From assembly GCA_013824265.1 (NCBI GenBank), contig PNNO01000004.1:88001-152000 (forward strand): 64,000 bases of DNA, read 5' to 3'. This document shows positions 35,187-45,600 of this stretch, one piece after another. A program made the translations under genes and the position numbers. Below the pieces are notes generated by a model. The model was given only the letters and a program-made list of their open reading frames with translations. It did no database searches and was not told the DNA's origin. Numbering within the stretch: position 1 is the first letter of the stretch; each line of letters begins with the position of its first letter. Origin of the DNA: a bacterium (GTDB lineage: Bacteria; Patescibacteriota; Gracilibacteria; UBA1369; PNNO01).

Positions 35187-35846
35187 ATGAGTATGACTCC
35201 TTTGACGCCAAATACAGATAATATCAACCAAGACATCAGTCGTGAAGGTTTAACAAAGGAGAAGCTCCTACAACCACTTTATTTGTTAAAGCCAAGCAAT
35301 AACTACGCAGTCGCAAAAGTTCAAAAATTCGTTCATATGCGAATTGAGGATCTTAATGAACTGCTCGGCAAAGAATATGAAGGAATTATTTTAGATGTTG
35401 ATGAATGCGTAGCCCCTCATCATGGAGAAATTTTGCCCGAAAATGTTGAACATATTGCATCTATGGTCCAACAAGGAATTCGCGTAGTAATATTTTCGAA
35501 TATGAAAGCCAGTGATAGATATCAATCTGTTATCGACAAGACAAATGGCAAAGTTAAGGTACATATGAGCAAACACGCAAAGCCCGATAGTCGAGGATTT
35601 ACTGAATGTTGTGAAAAAATGGAACTACCACCGGAAAAAGTAATGATGGTTGGTGACAATTTTATTACCGACGGAGGAGCAATACGTGCAGGCATCGATT
35701 TTGTTAAAGTAGAGCCAATTAAAACCGAAAACGAACCTATCGGAAAGAAACTAAAAAGATTACCACAGTTAGCAACAAGATGGTTTTATGAAAAACTCTC
35801 AAATTTATACGATAAGATTTTGAAGAGAAAGGTTATAAGGACCTGA
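35187..35846 (+). CDS. YqeG-like HAD phosphatase
   Basis: 219 aa, HAD subfamily IIIA as in YqeG/GEP4. Motif I reads LDVDECVAP, motif II VIFSNMKASDR, motif III the Lys of HAKP, motif IV MVGDNFITDGGA. The nucleophile Asp and the +2 Asp are both present. GEP4 makes phosphatidylglycerol from its phosphate; that role is plausible, not shown. Last gene of the ribE operon; ends with TGA. Confidence 0.85.
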   Translation: MSMTPLTPNTDNINQDISREGLTKEKLLQPLYLLKPSNNYAVAKVQKFVHMRIEDLNELLGKEYEGIILDVDECVAPHHGEILPENVEHIASMVQQGIRVVIFSNMKASDRYQSVIDKTNGKVKVHMSKHAKPDSRGFTECCEKMELPPEKVMMVGDNFITDGGAIRAGIDFVKVEPIKTENEPIGKKLKRLPQLATRWFYEKLSNLYDKILKRKVIRT

Positions 35847-35858
35847 TGTTCTTTAGTC

Positions 35859-36407
35859 TTACGGCTGGAACATTTCCTCGTTTGCAAATTCAACCTTTGT
35901 TATTTCAGGAAACTGCAAAAGTGTTTTTTGAATCTGTGAGGCCAAAAGTCCCGTGCGGCAGCTTCCTCCGGAAGTAAATCCTTTGTCGTCCAAAAACTCA
36001 ACGGTTGCAACCCCATCTTTAATTGTCAGACTTTTTAGTTCCAATTTGCCTGGAGCAAATTCGGTCTGGAAGCCGTCAACAGCTTCCGGAATGTTTATTT
36101 GCCCTTTTAAAAGTTCATTTAACGTATATTCCGGAACATTTTCCACAACAGGTATTTCTCTTTCCACAGGCAAAACGGCGTCACCACTACAAGGGATATA
36201 TTCGGCGATTTCTTTGTCGGCCTCAAGATTGTAATAATAAAGATTAACAGTCATGGTTTCAGGCTCAACAACTTCGCCAACAACCGCTTCGTCGTCAATA
36301 ACAACTTCTTCTTCATCTGCAATTTGTTCATCAATAAAAGGAACATCACAGGCGGAAAGCCCAAAAGACATCAAAACCACGAACATAAACAATGATAACT
36401 TTTTCAT
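35859..36407 (-). CDS. GerMN-domain lipoprotein
   Basis: 182 aa. Lipoprotein signal with LSAC (Cys ~20), an acidic linker, then a GerMN domain (TMTVNLYYYNLEADKEI, VPEYTLNELLKG, IKDGVATVEFLDDKG, SQIQKTLLQFPEITKVEF). GerMN is known from spore germination and SbsA-like lipoproteins but occurs in many non-sporulators; probably a cell-surface accessory. Own promoter. Confidence 0.85.
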   Translation of the reverse strand: MKKLSLFMFVVLMSFGLSACDVPFIDEQIADEEEVVIDDEAVVGEVVEPETMTVNLYYYNLEADKEIAEYIPCSGDAVLPVEREIPVVENVPEYTLNELLKGQINIPEAVDGFQTEFAPGKLELKSLTIKDGVATVEFLDDKGFTSGGSCRTGLLASQIQKTLLQFPEITKVEFANEEMFQP

Positions 36408-36438
36408 ACCATTAATTTGTTAAAAATAACCGAACTGA

Positions 36439-36466
36439 ATTATACCAGTTGTTTAGTTCTTTTCAA
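36439..36466 (-). promoter_or_regulatory. Promoter of the GerMN lipoprotein gene
   Basis: Minus strand TTGAAA (36461-36466), 16 bp ending in TGG, perfect TATAAT (36439-36444). Leader of about 25 nt. Confidence 0.65.
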
Positions 36467-36469
36467 CAA

Positions 36470-39181
36470 CTACCTCTTCTTCCACTCCGGTTTGCCACCG
36501 GATCTTCCTTCCGGCAATCTTTTCCCGCCACCGTCAGGCAGCCTACCGCCTCCCTCGGGCAATTCTTTCTCATCATCGTTACTGCTCCATCTCTTAATTT
36601 TATCCTCAACCACTTCCCTGCTCTGGGTATATCTTTCACGCACAACCTTTATGATTTTATCTTTTCGCCCTTCATCATCCGTAATATCCGGCGGAGGAAG
36701 AGTATTTAATGAAAATGTTTTTGACGGCATACCATCAATAAGAAGTTTTGAATAAGCCGTATATTTGGAAAGACTAACAAGGTCCGCAGGCAAAGCCTCC
36801 TCGCCGAATTGGGAACTTAAATACTCCGCGTCATCAAACCCAACCTGGAATGAAACAATTGAACCGACGTTACCAAACACGGCATCTCTAACCTCTTCCG
36901 GCATCTGCGCAATATACTGATTGGCCATTGTTAAATTTAGCTTATACTTTCTGGCCTCGGAAAGAATTGTGGCAAACGAATCCGTGGCAAAGTTTTGGAA
37001 CTCATCCACGTACAGGTAGAAATCTTTACGGTCTTTTTCCGGGATATCGGCGCGACTCATGGCGTCGATCTGAAACTTTGTAATAAGCATGGCACCAAGA
37101 AGCTGAGAGTTATCCTCACCAAGTTTTCCTTTGGAAAGATTAACTATGACGATTTTTCCTCTATCCATGGCAAATCTTAAATCAACCGTACTTTTTGGCT
37201 GACCGACTATGTTTCTTATTATAGGACTGGCCAAAAACTGTCCGACTTTATTTAAAATCGGAGAAACAGCTTCCACCATCATTCTGTCCTGCATAACCTC
37301 GAATTCCTTTTCCCAAAACGCCTTAACAACCGGATCTTCAATCTTCCTTACAACTTTTCTTCTAAAGTCCCTGTCCTGCAATATTCGCGTAATGCCAAGC
37401 ATGGTGGTGTTTGGATAATACAGAAGGGAAAGAATGGTATTTCTTAAAATATGTTCAAGACGAGGCCCCCAACTGTTGGCGTAAATCTTCTTAAAAATGC
37501 CAACAAGGCCCGAAGCAATAATTGTGTTTAGAGACGGATCTTTGCTTTCAAGCATGTTAAACGCAATAGGGAAATCCCTGTCCGACGGATCAAAAATAAT
37601 CACATCGTTGGTTCTGCTTGCCGGAACAAAGCTAAGCACGTTTTCCGCCAAATCGCCGTGCGGATCAATAACTCCAACTCCTTTTCCCGCCATTATGTCG
37701 GAATAAATCATATTTTCAAGAAGTGTCGTCTTACCCATACCGGTTTTTCCGATGATGTACATATGACGTCTTCTATCGACAGTTTTAATTCCAAATGTTT
37801 TATCAATACCTCTAAAGTTTGTTCTTCCAAGCATGGTAAGGTCATTGGCCAATTCCCCGCGCGGAACCGGAATATCCGTTGGTGGTTCAAGTTTGCGTGA
37901 CTTAACCCAATATATATTTGGAGTGGCAACGCTTTTATTTGGAAGGTGATAAACGGTAGCCAATTCTTCCACATTCATAACAAACGGATCGTCCATAAAT
38001 CTATGCGTATAACGATCCAAAACTTCTTCACCATTCACATACGAACCCACCTGGAATCCGTTAATTTGAGGGATATTAAACTGTTTAAAAGACCCCGCTA
38101 TTTCCTGAAGCTTAACCTGTGCAACTTCCTTGTTTCTCTGCCTCTGTAAATACACAATTCTGATATTTGCTTCGTAAAGAAGCTTAACCACCTTATCCAT
38201 GGCAGCAGTGTTTCCCGTTTCTTTATCATGACTTTTTGAAGTTGCGTCATCAATTTCATCCCCTCCTCCTTCACTTGAAGCAAAAGACATCTTTGTACCG
38301 GCCTTAAGTCCATGTATCCAGAAAATAAAATATAGCGGGAAGAAAATAACTCTTTTTAATCTGTTACGGGTAGTAAAAGCCCTTATATAAGTTTTTTGCA
38401 AAGTTTCTATGTTCGCCCAAATCCCCTTATTAACTATTTTGATACACTTGGTAAACAAAATTCTCCACTTGTCGCTCATCGGCCTGACGATTATTTGTAT
38501 CCAGGCTTGTTCGTCATGATCGTTTAGCTTCGCAAGTGTAGCAGTAACTCCGGCAATTGGATCAACGGCCAATTTGGCCATTTTATCCTCAAACTGGGCG
38601 TATCTTTTAATCGGATATATGGTTGGATCCGTAAAAGTAAGTTCGGCTCCGAAAACATTTTTTCCAAAATCAAAACGAGAGAATTCTTTTTTGGCTTTAA
38701 TCGCCGGAAGATCTTTTATAGGAATAATTCCTTGCTCGCCGGACTCATTGCTCGTATTCCCGAGCGAAATTTCCATCTCTTCAATTTTGGCGTAGTCTTC
38801 AACTTCCTCGATTTCAACATCCGGATATTGCGCGTAAATCTGGCCTTCAATAAAATTCTTATATTTAGCCGGAAAGGCTATAAAAAACTTAATATTGCTT
38901 CCTATATTCGCAATTTCCAAACTTATTTTATCCTGCGTGGCACCAAAAAGTCCGCGCCAGAATCCAATTTTCTGATAAATTCCGTGGATTGACGCAAAAA
39001 TCTGCTCGGCAACAAGAGGCCCTGTTTCATTTTCACGGGCAACACGAACCTGCAGCACCGAATATTTTTTTGCAAACTGACGCTTCTTTGCAAGAGCTGC
39101 TCTTAAAATCTCCAACAAAACAGCAGCGACATATATTCCCGCAAAAATGATCAAACCGGTAATTAACGTTGAGATATCCAT
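36470..39181 (-). CDS. Membrane-anchored TraG/VirB4-like DNA-pump ATPase
   Basis: 903 aa. N-terminal membrane helix (LITGLIIFAGIYVAAVLLEI), a ~400-aa domain typical of Patescibacteria conjugation-like ATPases, then DUF87/TraD-type motor: Walker A IGKTGMGKTTLLENM, IDPHGDLAENVL, Walker B FYLYVDEFQNFA, and the arginine region RKYKLNLTMANQYIAQM. Disordered Gly/Pro tail (EGGGRLPDGGGKRLPEGR). No relaxase or pilin cluster adjoins. May drive DNA transfer, a type IV pilus-like export or chromosome handling; undecided. Confidence 0.85.
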   Translation of the reverse strand: MDISTLITGLIIFAGIYVAAVLLEILRAALAKKRQFAKKYSVLQVRVARENETGPLVAEQIFASIHGIYQKIGFWRGLFGATQDKISLEIANIGSNIKFFIAFPAKYKNFIEGQIYAQYPDVEIEEVEDYAKIEEMEISLGNTSNESGEQGIIPIKDLPAIKAKKEFSRFDFGKNVFGAELTFTDPTIYPIKRYAQFEDKMAKLAVDPIAGVTATLAKLNDHDEQAWIQIIVRPMSDKWRILFTKCIKIVNKGIWANIETLQKTYIRAFTTRNRLKRVIFFPLYFIFWIHGLKAGTKMSFASSEGGGDEIDDATSKSHDKETGNTAAMDKVVKLLYEANIRIVYLQRQRNKEVAQVKLQEIAGSFKQFNIPQINGFQVGSYVNGEEVLDRYTHRFMDDPFVMNVEELATVYHLPNKSVATPNIYWVKSRKLEPPTDIPVPRGELANDLTMLGRTNFRGIDKTFGIKTVDRRRHMYIIGKTGMGKTTLLENMIYSDIMAGKGVGVIDPHGDLAENVLSFVPASRTNDVIIFDPSDRDFPIAFNMLESKDPSLNTIIASGLVGIFKKIYANSWGPRLEHILRNTILSLLYYPNTTMLGITRILQDRDFRRKVVRKIEDPVVKAFWEKEFEVMQDRMMVEAVSPILNKVGQFLASPIIRNIVGQPKSTVDLRFAMDRGKIVIVNLSKGKLGEDNSQLLGAMLITKFQIDAMSRADIPEKDRKDFYLYVDEFQNFATDSFATILSEARKYKLNLTMANQYIAQMPEEVRDAVFGNVGSIVSFQVGFDDAEYLSSQFGEEALPADLVSLSKYTAYSKLLIDGMPSKTFSLNTLPPPDITDDEGRKDKIIKVVRERYTQSREVVEDKIKRWSSNDDEKELPEGGGRLPDGGGKRLPEGRSGGKPEWKKR

Positions 39182-39186
39182 ACTTT

Positions 39187-39648
39187 TTATTGTATATGGT
39201 TATCCCCTTTTTTGTTCCCCTGACTTTTCCCTAGTAAGTCTAAATAATTTTGTAAGATTAGTGAAGCCTCAATTGCATCTTTTCTTTCTTTTCTATCTTC
39301 GCCTTTTACACCAATAGATGTTAATATAACACCACTTCGCACGGCTGTCAACCTTTCGTCGTGCAAAACAATTTCCATTCCAATGGCTTGCTTAAGATCT
39401 TCCACAAACAATCTAACTTTTCTTGTCTGATCGGTATCGTTACCTTCCATGTTCAAAGGCAGACCCACCACAACAAGTGAAATTTGGTCTTGATCACATA
39501 GGTCTTTTATCTTTTGAATAACTTCCGGTCTTGAAGTGTTTTCTACATAGTCTCTTACAAAAACGACATCCTGCCCGATATCGCTAACAGCAATGCCGAT
39601 TCTTCGATCGCCATAATCAATACCAAGTGCTTTGCCTTTAATGGTCAT
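39187..39648 (-). CDS. ruvX: RuvX/YqgF pre-16S rRNA nuclease
   Basis: 153-aa RNase-H-like protein: GIDYGDRRIGIAVSD (first Asp), VVVGLPLNMEG, LHDERLTAVRS with the DER motif, and DAIEASLILQNYL. Family role: 16S rRNA 5' maturation. Between rplI (12 bp) and the TraG-like gene (5 bp), so probably one operon. Confidence 0.93.
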   Translation of the reverse strand: MTIKGKALGIDYGDRRIGIAVSDIGQDVVFVRDYVENTSRPEVIQKIKDLCDQDQISLVVVGLPLNMEGNDTDQTRKVRLFVEDLKQAIGMEIVLHDERLTAVRSGVILTSIGVKGEDRKERKDAIEASLILQNYLDLLGKSQGNKKGDNHIQ

Positions 39649-39660
39649 GAAGGGAATTTA

Positions 39661-40113
39661 CTATGCTTCAATGCCTTTAACTTCAACTTTAAGTTCAGCG
39701 GTTACACCATCGGCAAGCTTAATTCCAACCTTATGTGTACCAACCGTCTTAATATGCTCGGACATTTCAATTTGTTTCTTATCAAGACTGATTTTGGCTA
39801 CCTTCTCAAGCTGGGCAACAAGCTCTTTTTCTCCGATAGAACCATATAATGTATTCTTGTCTGTAGTCTTTGCCTCAAAAGTAAGAGTCAATCCTTCCAA
39901 AAGCTTCTTGTATTCACCGGACTTCTTTGAAACCTCTTCTTTTGCCTTAACAGACTCTGAACGTAGCTTTTCAGACCATTTTAATCTTGCAGGCGTAGCA
40001 ACAAAAGCAAGCCCTTTTGGCGCAAGGAAATTAGTATAATAACCGGATTTTACGGTTTTTAAATCACCTCGTTTACCAAACTTATCAACATTTCTTGTAA
40101 GTATTATTTGCAT
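39661..40113 (-). CDS. rplI: Ribosomal protein bL9
   Basis: 150 aa: QIILTRNVDKFGKRGDLKTV and GYYTNFLAPKGLA in the N-terminal rRNA-binding part, connecting helix, then the C-terminal domain (IGEKELVAQLEKVAKISLD). bL9 is missing in several CPR lineages, so its presence narrows placement. A weak TACAAT at 40127-40132 may be its -10. Confidence 0.96.
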   Translation of the reverse strand: MQIILTRNVDKFGKRGDLKTVKSGYYTNFLAPKGLAFVATPARLKWSEKLRSESVKAKEEVSKKSGEYKKLLEGLTLTFEAKTTDKNTLYGSIGEKELVAQLEKVAKISLDKKQIEMSEHIKTVGTHKVGIKLADGVTAELKVEVKGIEA

Positions 40114-40175
40114 TTGTATAAATTTAATTGTAAAAAAGCTGTAATAAAATAAACGATATACCGCTCAAAGTAAAG

Positions 40176-41999
40176 CTAATTTAAAAACCATTCCCCGATC
40201 CTGCAAAATCTGTCCGCAGGGAAGGCCATATTTTGTAAATCAAGCCCTTTTACCTTTCCGTCACTGGCATAAAAATAGACCGGCCTGTACAAGAATAAAG
40301 CCGGAACGTCAGCCTGAATTATTTTGGCCAACTCCTTTAATTTCTCCTCTTTTTCTTTATCGTCAAATGTTGTTCTTATTTGCTCTATTAGCATATCAAC
40401 GGCAAAACTCTTGTAATTTGAGAGATTCAAGCCGTTTGCACCTGCCTGAGTTGAATGCCAATACCCGTAAAGATCCTGATTGTATCCCAGACTTTGTCCA
40501 AACAACAAAAGATCATAATCTCTTGCCTGTATTTTTTCCTGCAAAGTTGTTGCATCGTAAAGTTCAATATTTATTTTAATTCCGGCGGTAGTCCATTGTT
40601 TTTCCAAATAACTTATAACGGTATTCATCTCGTTATATTTATAACTCCCTTCAGGATAAAGCCTTGCAACAAGCCTGAATTCAAGTGCCTGTCCGCCCGG
40701 ATTTTTTCTAACTGTTCTGGTCTCTCCGGTTTCTTCGGGAATGACAGTCTCTGCCGTGGCCACAACCTCTTCGGTAGTTTCAGCCGCTTCAACAGTAGCA
40801 ACGTCCGTAACCGCTTCTTCTGAAGTTCCTTCAGCGGTTCCTTCCGCCGCAGGCTCCGTACCGGTAGAAACATTTTCCTGTACTTCTTTATAACCAGCTT
40901 CATCCAAAAGCTTTTTTGACTCATCCATGCTAGCGACATATTTCCATTCATCCTGATTTAAGCCAAGAACAGGAGTCTCAACCCTTATTGTGTCTTTAAG
41001 CTGCTCAAGATCAAGGAACGTATCTTTATGAATTGCCTTTTGAAGGGCCTGTCTAACCTTTAAACTTTTCAAATTCCCATTATCCATATTCATAAATACC
41101 GCCGTGTACTGAGGCAAAGAATATCCATACATACCAAACCTTGAATCGGACGAGACCACGCTGATTGCCTCTTCCGTAACCTTGGGAACAGCATTTAAAC
41201 TGTTAATATTTTCAACAAGTTCCGTTCTGGTAGGATATCCAAAAAATCTTATCTGTTTTAAATCTGGAGCGCCTTCATAAAAGAGATCATATCTTTCAAG
41301 CAAAACCTGAGTAACGCCTGTTATAGTGGTTGAAAGCGGCACATTTATCTTATAAGGTCCGTTTCCAACGGGATTTTTATTAAAATCATGAGTCATCAAA
41401 TCGTAAATCGGCACATCCTTTAAAATATGCTCCGGAAGCAAACCAACCGTAGTGTTTGTAATAAAAAATGAATTTGGGGCTGTTAATGTAAACTCAATCG
41501 TCTTCTCGTCAATTTTGGCGATCTGGACGCCCTCAAAGTTTGCCTTTAAAACCGGATTTTGAAATTCAGGATTCTGAATAACGGTCTGAAAAGTATAAAT
41601 AGCATCATTGGCATCAACCATTTCTCCGTCATGCCAAGTTATGTTGTTCTTTATTACAAAAGTATATTTAAGCTTATCTTCGCTAATGGTAACGTCCGCT
41701 ATGTCTCCTACGATTTTTTGCGTGGAAGAATCATATTTTGTAAGACCTCTAAAAACAAGCCTGCTAACATCTCTGTCCGGCTCATTTAAATCGGCATAAA
41801 CAGGATTTATCCTAAGGATACTTGCCTGAAATCCTTCCGTATAAACACCTTCTTTCCCGGCGGAGCCCTTCATGAACTTACCGGAAAAGATGTAACTTCC
41901 GCCAAAATAAAGCAGAGCCACAATAAGAACCACACTCAATACTTTTTCAAGCATCGAGTAGGATTTAACAACTCGTACGAATGTTGGCTGGGTTTTCAT
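40176..41999 (-). CDS. Membrane-anchored oligopeptide-type solute-binding protein
   Basis: 607 aa, family 5 SBP. N-terminal membrane anchor (VLSVVLIVALLYFGGSYIF, ~23-41), then FRGLTKYDSSTQ, ITWHDGEMVDANDAIYTFQ, NPVGNGPYKI and RQALQKAIHKDTFLDL. A ~60-residue Ala/Thr/Glu insertion (EPAAEGTAEGTSEEAV) interrupts the C-terminal half. No ABC permease nearby. I start at the ATG 41997-41999; a TTG codon precedes it. Confidence 0.88.
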   Translation of the reverse strand: MKTQPTFVRVVKSYSMLEKVLSVVLIVALLYFGGSYIFSGKFMKGSAGKEGVYTEGFQASILRINPVYADLNEPDRDVSRLVFRGLTKYDSSTQKIVGDIADVTISEDKLKYTFVIKNNITWHDGEMVDANDAIYTFQTVIQNPEFQNPVLKANFEGVQIAKIDEKTIEFTLTAPNSFFITNTTVGLLPEHILKDVPIYDLMTHDFNKNPVGNGPYKINVPLSTTITGVTQVLLERYDLFYEGAPDLKQIRFFGYPTRTELVENINSLNAVPKVTEEAISVVSSDSRFGMYGYSLPQYTAVFMNMDNGNLKSLKVRQALQKAIHKDTFLDLEQLKDTIRVETPVLGLNQDEWKYVASMDESKKLLDEAGYKEVQENVSTGTEPAAEGTAEGTSEEAVTDVATVEAAETTEEVVATAETVIPEETGETRTVRKNPGGQALEFRLVARLYPEGSYKYNEMNTVISYLEKQWTTAGIKINIELYDATTLQEKIQARDYDLLLFGQSLGYNQDLYGYWHSTQAGANGLNLSNYKSFAVDMLIEQIRTTFDDKEKEEKLKELAKIIQADVPALFLYRPVYFYASDGKVKGLDLQNMAFPADRFCRIGEWFLN

Positions 42000-42002
42000 C
42001 AA

Positions 42003-42218
42003 TTATACAAAAAGATACAATATTGAGCTTGAAACAAACAAAATCGCGAATATTACAGTCATTCGGAAAAGAACTTTTTCAGCTCCTCTTTTGCTTACAT
42101 GAAATCCCCCGCTACCACCAAAAGTGGCGGAAAGTCCTGCGCTTCTTTGTTGAGAAAGAATCGACAAAATCAACAAAATAGAAATTATCACCTGAAAAAT
42201 CTGAACTGCTTCTTGCAT
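42003..42218 (-). CDS. secG: Preprotein translocase subunit SecG
   Basis: 71 aa with two membrane segments (FQVIISILLILSILSQQ and MTVIFAILFVSSSILYLF) joined by the conserved loop GLSATFGGSGGFHVSKRGAEK. Supports SecYEG export. Three bases from the following SBP gene, suggesting co-expression. Confidence 0.93.
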   Translation of the reverse strand: MQEAVQIFQVIISILLILSILSQQRSAGLSATFGGSGGFHVSKRGAEKVLFRMTVIFAILFVSSSILYLFV

Positions 42219-42233
42219 GAATTTTTAAGTTAA

Positions 42234-42599
42234 TTATTTAAAGAATAGATTTAAAACCCAATTTATAAGACCAAAAACGATTGCCGCAACAAGATAGGCG
42301 CCAACTCCGTCAAAAACAAGGGTAACGTCACGGAAAGCCATTGTATTAACAACCCATTGAGCAAGGAATAAAATAAAGGCGTTAATAACTATAAGAAAAA
42401 GTCCAGCCGTAACAAGAACAAACGGAAGAGAAAGAATCTTCATTATCGGTTTTACAAAGGCGTTTAAGAACCCGATTATAATACCTCCAATTATAAAGAG
42501 CTTAATTCCGCCGGTTCCGGAAACTCCATCAAGGAATTCAACCAACACATATACGGAGACCGCATTAAGCAACATTCCAATGAGTACACGTTGTATCAT
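42234..42599 (-). CDS. Four-TM membrane protein, phage-holin-4-like (DUF360 type)
   Basis: 121 aa with four hydrophobic helices and the family's GxxxGFLNAFVKPIMKILSLPF block between helices 2 and 3. Similar proteins are annotated as superfamily IV holins but are widespread chromosomal membrane proteins; nothing around it suggests a prophage. 15 bp before secG. Confidence 0.85.
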   Translation of the reverse strand: MIQRVLIGMLLNAVSVYVLVEFLDGVSGTGGIKLFIIGGIIIGFLNAFVKPIMKILSLPFVLVTAGLFLIVINAFILFLAQWVVNTMAFRDVTLVFDGVGAYLVAAIVFGLINWVLNLFFK

Positions 42600-42670
42600 G
42601 ATTATTTTATTTTAAGTACGCGACTTTAAGTACGCGGAAAAAGTATACGAAAAGAGCAATCAAAAAGCAA

Positions 42671-45600
42671 CTATTCTTCCCTTTTAACGGAAATTATAAC
42701 TTTGCTTCCTTCAATATCCACGGTTTCTTCTTTATCGTACGTAAAGTCACTGCCTTGCATAAGCTCTACAGTCAAAGTCTCCTTTTTTATATAGTCGGCA
42801 AATTGCGTAACCGCTTCTTCAAGTTCGCCTTCGGCTTTTACCTGCAGATAAATTCTTTCGTACACTTCATAACCGGACTGCTTACGCATTTCCTGAACAT
42901 ATCTTATTATTTCACGAGCGTAGCCTTCGTACTTCAATTCTTCGGTGATTTTGGTATCGAGAACAACCACAAATCCGTCTTCTCCCTGAACATCAAAGCC
43001 TTCTTTTCCTTCAAACCCAATCTCAACTTCATCCGCTTCAAGAATTTTGTCACCAACCTTTATTCTTCCTTCTTCAAGCTCTTCATAATTTCCGTTTTTG
43101 ATTTCGTTTATTATGGCCTGAACATCTTTTCCGTATTTAGGACCAAGTTTTCTTGAGTCCGGTTTAACGGTTTTGTTAACAACGTCCCCGACCTCGGTAA
43201 GAATTTCAAGATCCTTAACATTAAGTTCCTCCATAATAACCTCTTTTTGATGCTTGATTATTTTTGCATCAACTTTTTCCGGCAATCCAATTTGCACCAT
43301 GCCCAATGGCTGACGAACTTTGATTCCACTCTTTGAACGAACACCATGTCCAAGATTAACAACCTTTCTTATAATCGCGGTTTCTTCATTCAAAGAAAGC
43401 TTGATTAAGCTTTTATTCGCCTTTGGCCAATCGCAAAGATGTACTGAATCTTCTTCGTTTTTATCATTCGCCGTAAGGTTTCTGTATATTTCTTCGGCGA
43501 CAAAAGGCATAAACGGAGCAGCCAACTTTGAAAATTCTTTAAGCACTATATACAAAGTTGCGTATGCCTCGTTTTTATCACTATCATTTTCAGACTTCCA
43601 GAAACGCCTTCTGCTTCTGCGGACATACCAGTTGGACAAGTTATCAACAAACTCCATCATAGGACGCGTTCCTTTTGTAAGATTGTAGTTATCCAGGTTT
43701 TCAGTAACCTCTTCAATAAGCTGATTTAATTCCGACAAAAGCCACTGATCAAGTTTATGCTTTGGCTTAAAAGTTTTTTCTTTAAGCCCTTTTGGAGACC
43801 ACTCGTCAATATTCGCGTAAGTTACAAAGAAACTGTACGTATTCCACAAAGTAAGAATGAATTTTTTGATTACCTCATCAACATGTTTTTCCGAAAATCT
43901 AACATCCTCGGCCAAAGGAGCGGTTGATGAATAAAGGAAGAACCGAACCGCATCCACACCTCTTGTGTCAAAAAGCATGTTTGGATCCGGATAATTTTTC
44001 TTTCTTTTGGAAAGCTTCTCTCCGTCGGCCGCAAGCAAAATTCCGTTTACTATAACGTTTTCAAAAGCCGGCTTATCAAACAAAATGGTCGATAAAACAT
44101 GCAGGGTGTAAAACCATCCGCGTGTCTGATCCAAGCCTTCCGCAATAAACTGAGCGGGGAAATTTTTCTCAAACTCTTCCTTGTTTTCAAACGGATAATG
44201 AAGCTGGGCATACGGCATGGAACCACTTTCAAACCAGCAATCCAAAACCTCCGGAATTCTCTTCATAACTTTGCCGCACTTGCTGCATTTAAATTTAATT
44301 TCATCAATATAAGGCTTGTGTAAATCAACATCGCCGTTGTGCTCAGGGACTTTTCCGCCAGACTTTTCTTTAAGTTCCTCTATTGAACCTACACATTCAT
44401 GCTCACCGCAACCCTCACATTCCCAAACCGGAATAGGCGCGCCCCAAAAACGATTGCGCGAAATAGCCCAATCGCGGGCTCCTTCAAGCCATTTTCCAAA
44501 ACGACCTTCCTTTATATGTTCAGGCTGCCAATGAATTTCCTCGTTATTCGCAAGAAGCCTGTCTTTTATATCCGTCACACGAATAAACCAGGATTTCGTT
44601 GTGTAATTTAAAAGCGGAGTATCGCATCTCCAACAATGTGGATACGAGTGTCTAAAATTTTCCTTGCTAAACAAAAGCCCGTTTTTCTCAAGCCAATCTG
44701 TAATATTTTGATCCTGGCCTTTAACAAATTTACCGGCGAAATCAGTTACTTCTTTATTAAAAGTTCCATCACCACCAACATGCTGAAGAACTTCAAGATC
44801 TTCTTTTTGCCCAACATTCAAATCGTCCTCACCAAACGCCGGAGCAATATGAACCACACCGGTCCCATCTTCAGTTGAAACAAAGTCCGCCAACACAATA
44901 ACCCACGCCTTTTTCTCAAGCTTACCTTTGTAATAAGGGAACAAAGGCTCATACTCTTTGCCTTCCAATGATTTTGGATCGACATCTTCAAGCACTTTAT
45001 ACTCGCGATCCCCCATTACTTTTTCAACCAAATCTTTTGCAAGAATATATTTTTCTCCGACCGATTCAATTTTTACATATTTCACCTTTGGGCCAAAAGC
45101 CAAAGCCACATTTCCCGGAAGCGTCCAAGGAGTTGTAGTCCATGCCAAAACAAAAGTGTTAGACTCATCTTTTAATTTAAACTTTGCCGTCACGGAAAGA
45201 TCGGTAACGTCTTTATATCCTTGGCTAACTTCAAAATTTGAAAGTGGCGTTTCACATCTTGGACAAATGTGCATACTTTTATGTCCCTGATAAACCATTC
45301 CTTTATCCCAAATCTGTTTAAATACCCACCATATCGACTCCATATAATTATTTTCCAAAGTCGCATATGTTTGCTCGGTATCAACCCATCGTCCGATTCT
45401 TCTTAAAAGTTTTTCCCACTCATTTGTGTATCTAAACACGCTTGAGCGGCACTTGTCGTTAAAGTTTTCAATTCCGTAATCTTCAATTTGTTTTTTTCCG
45501 GAAATCTCCAGCTCCTTTTCTATTTCGTATTCAACAGGTAATCCGTGACAGTCCCATCCATTTGTTCGCGGTACGTAATATCCCTTCATGGTCCAGTATC

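Noticed and set aside
42234..42599. Prophage holin
   Set aside because: No phage genes nearby; the family is common as a chromosomal membrane protein.
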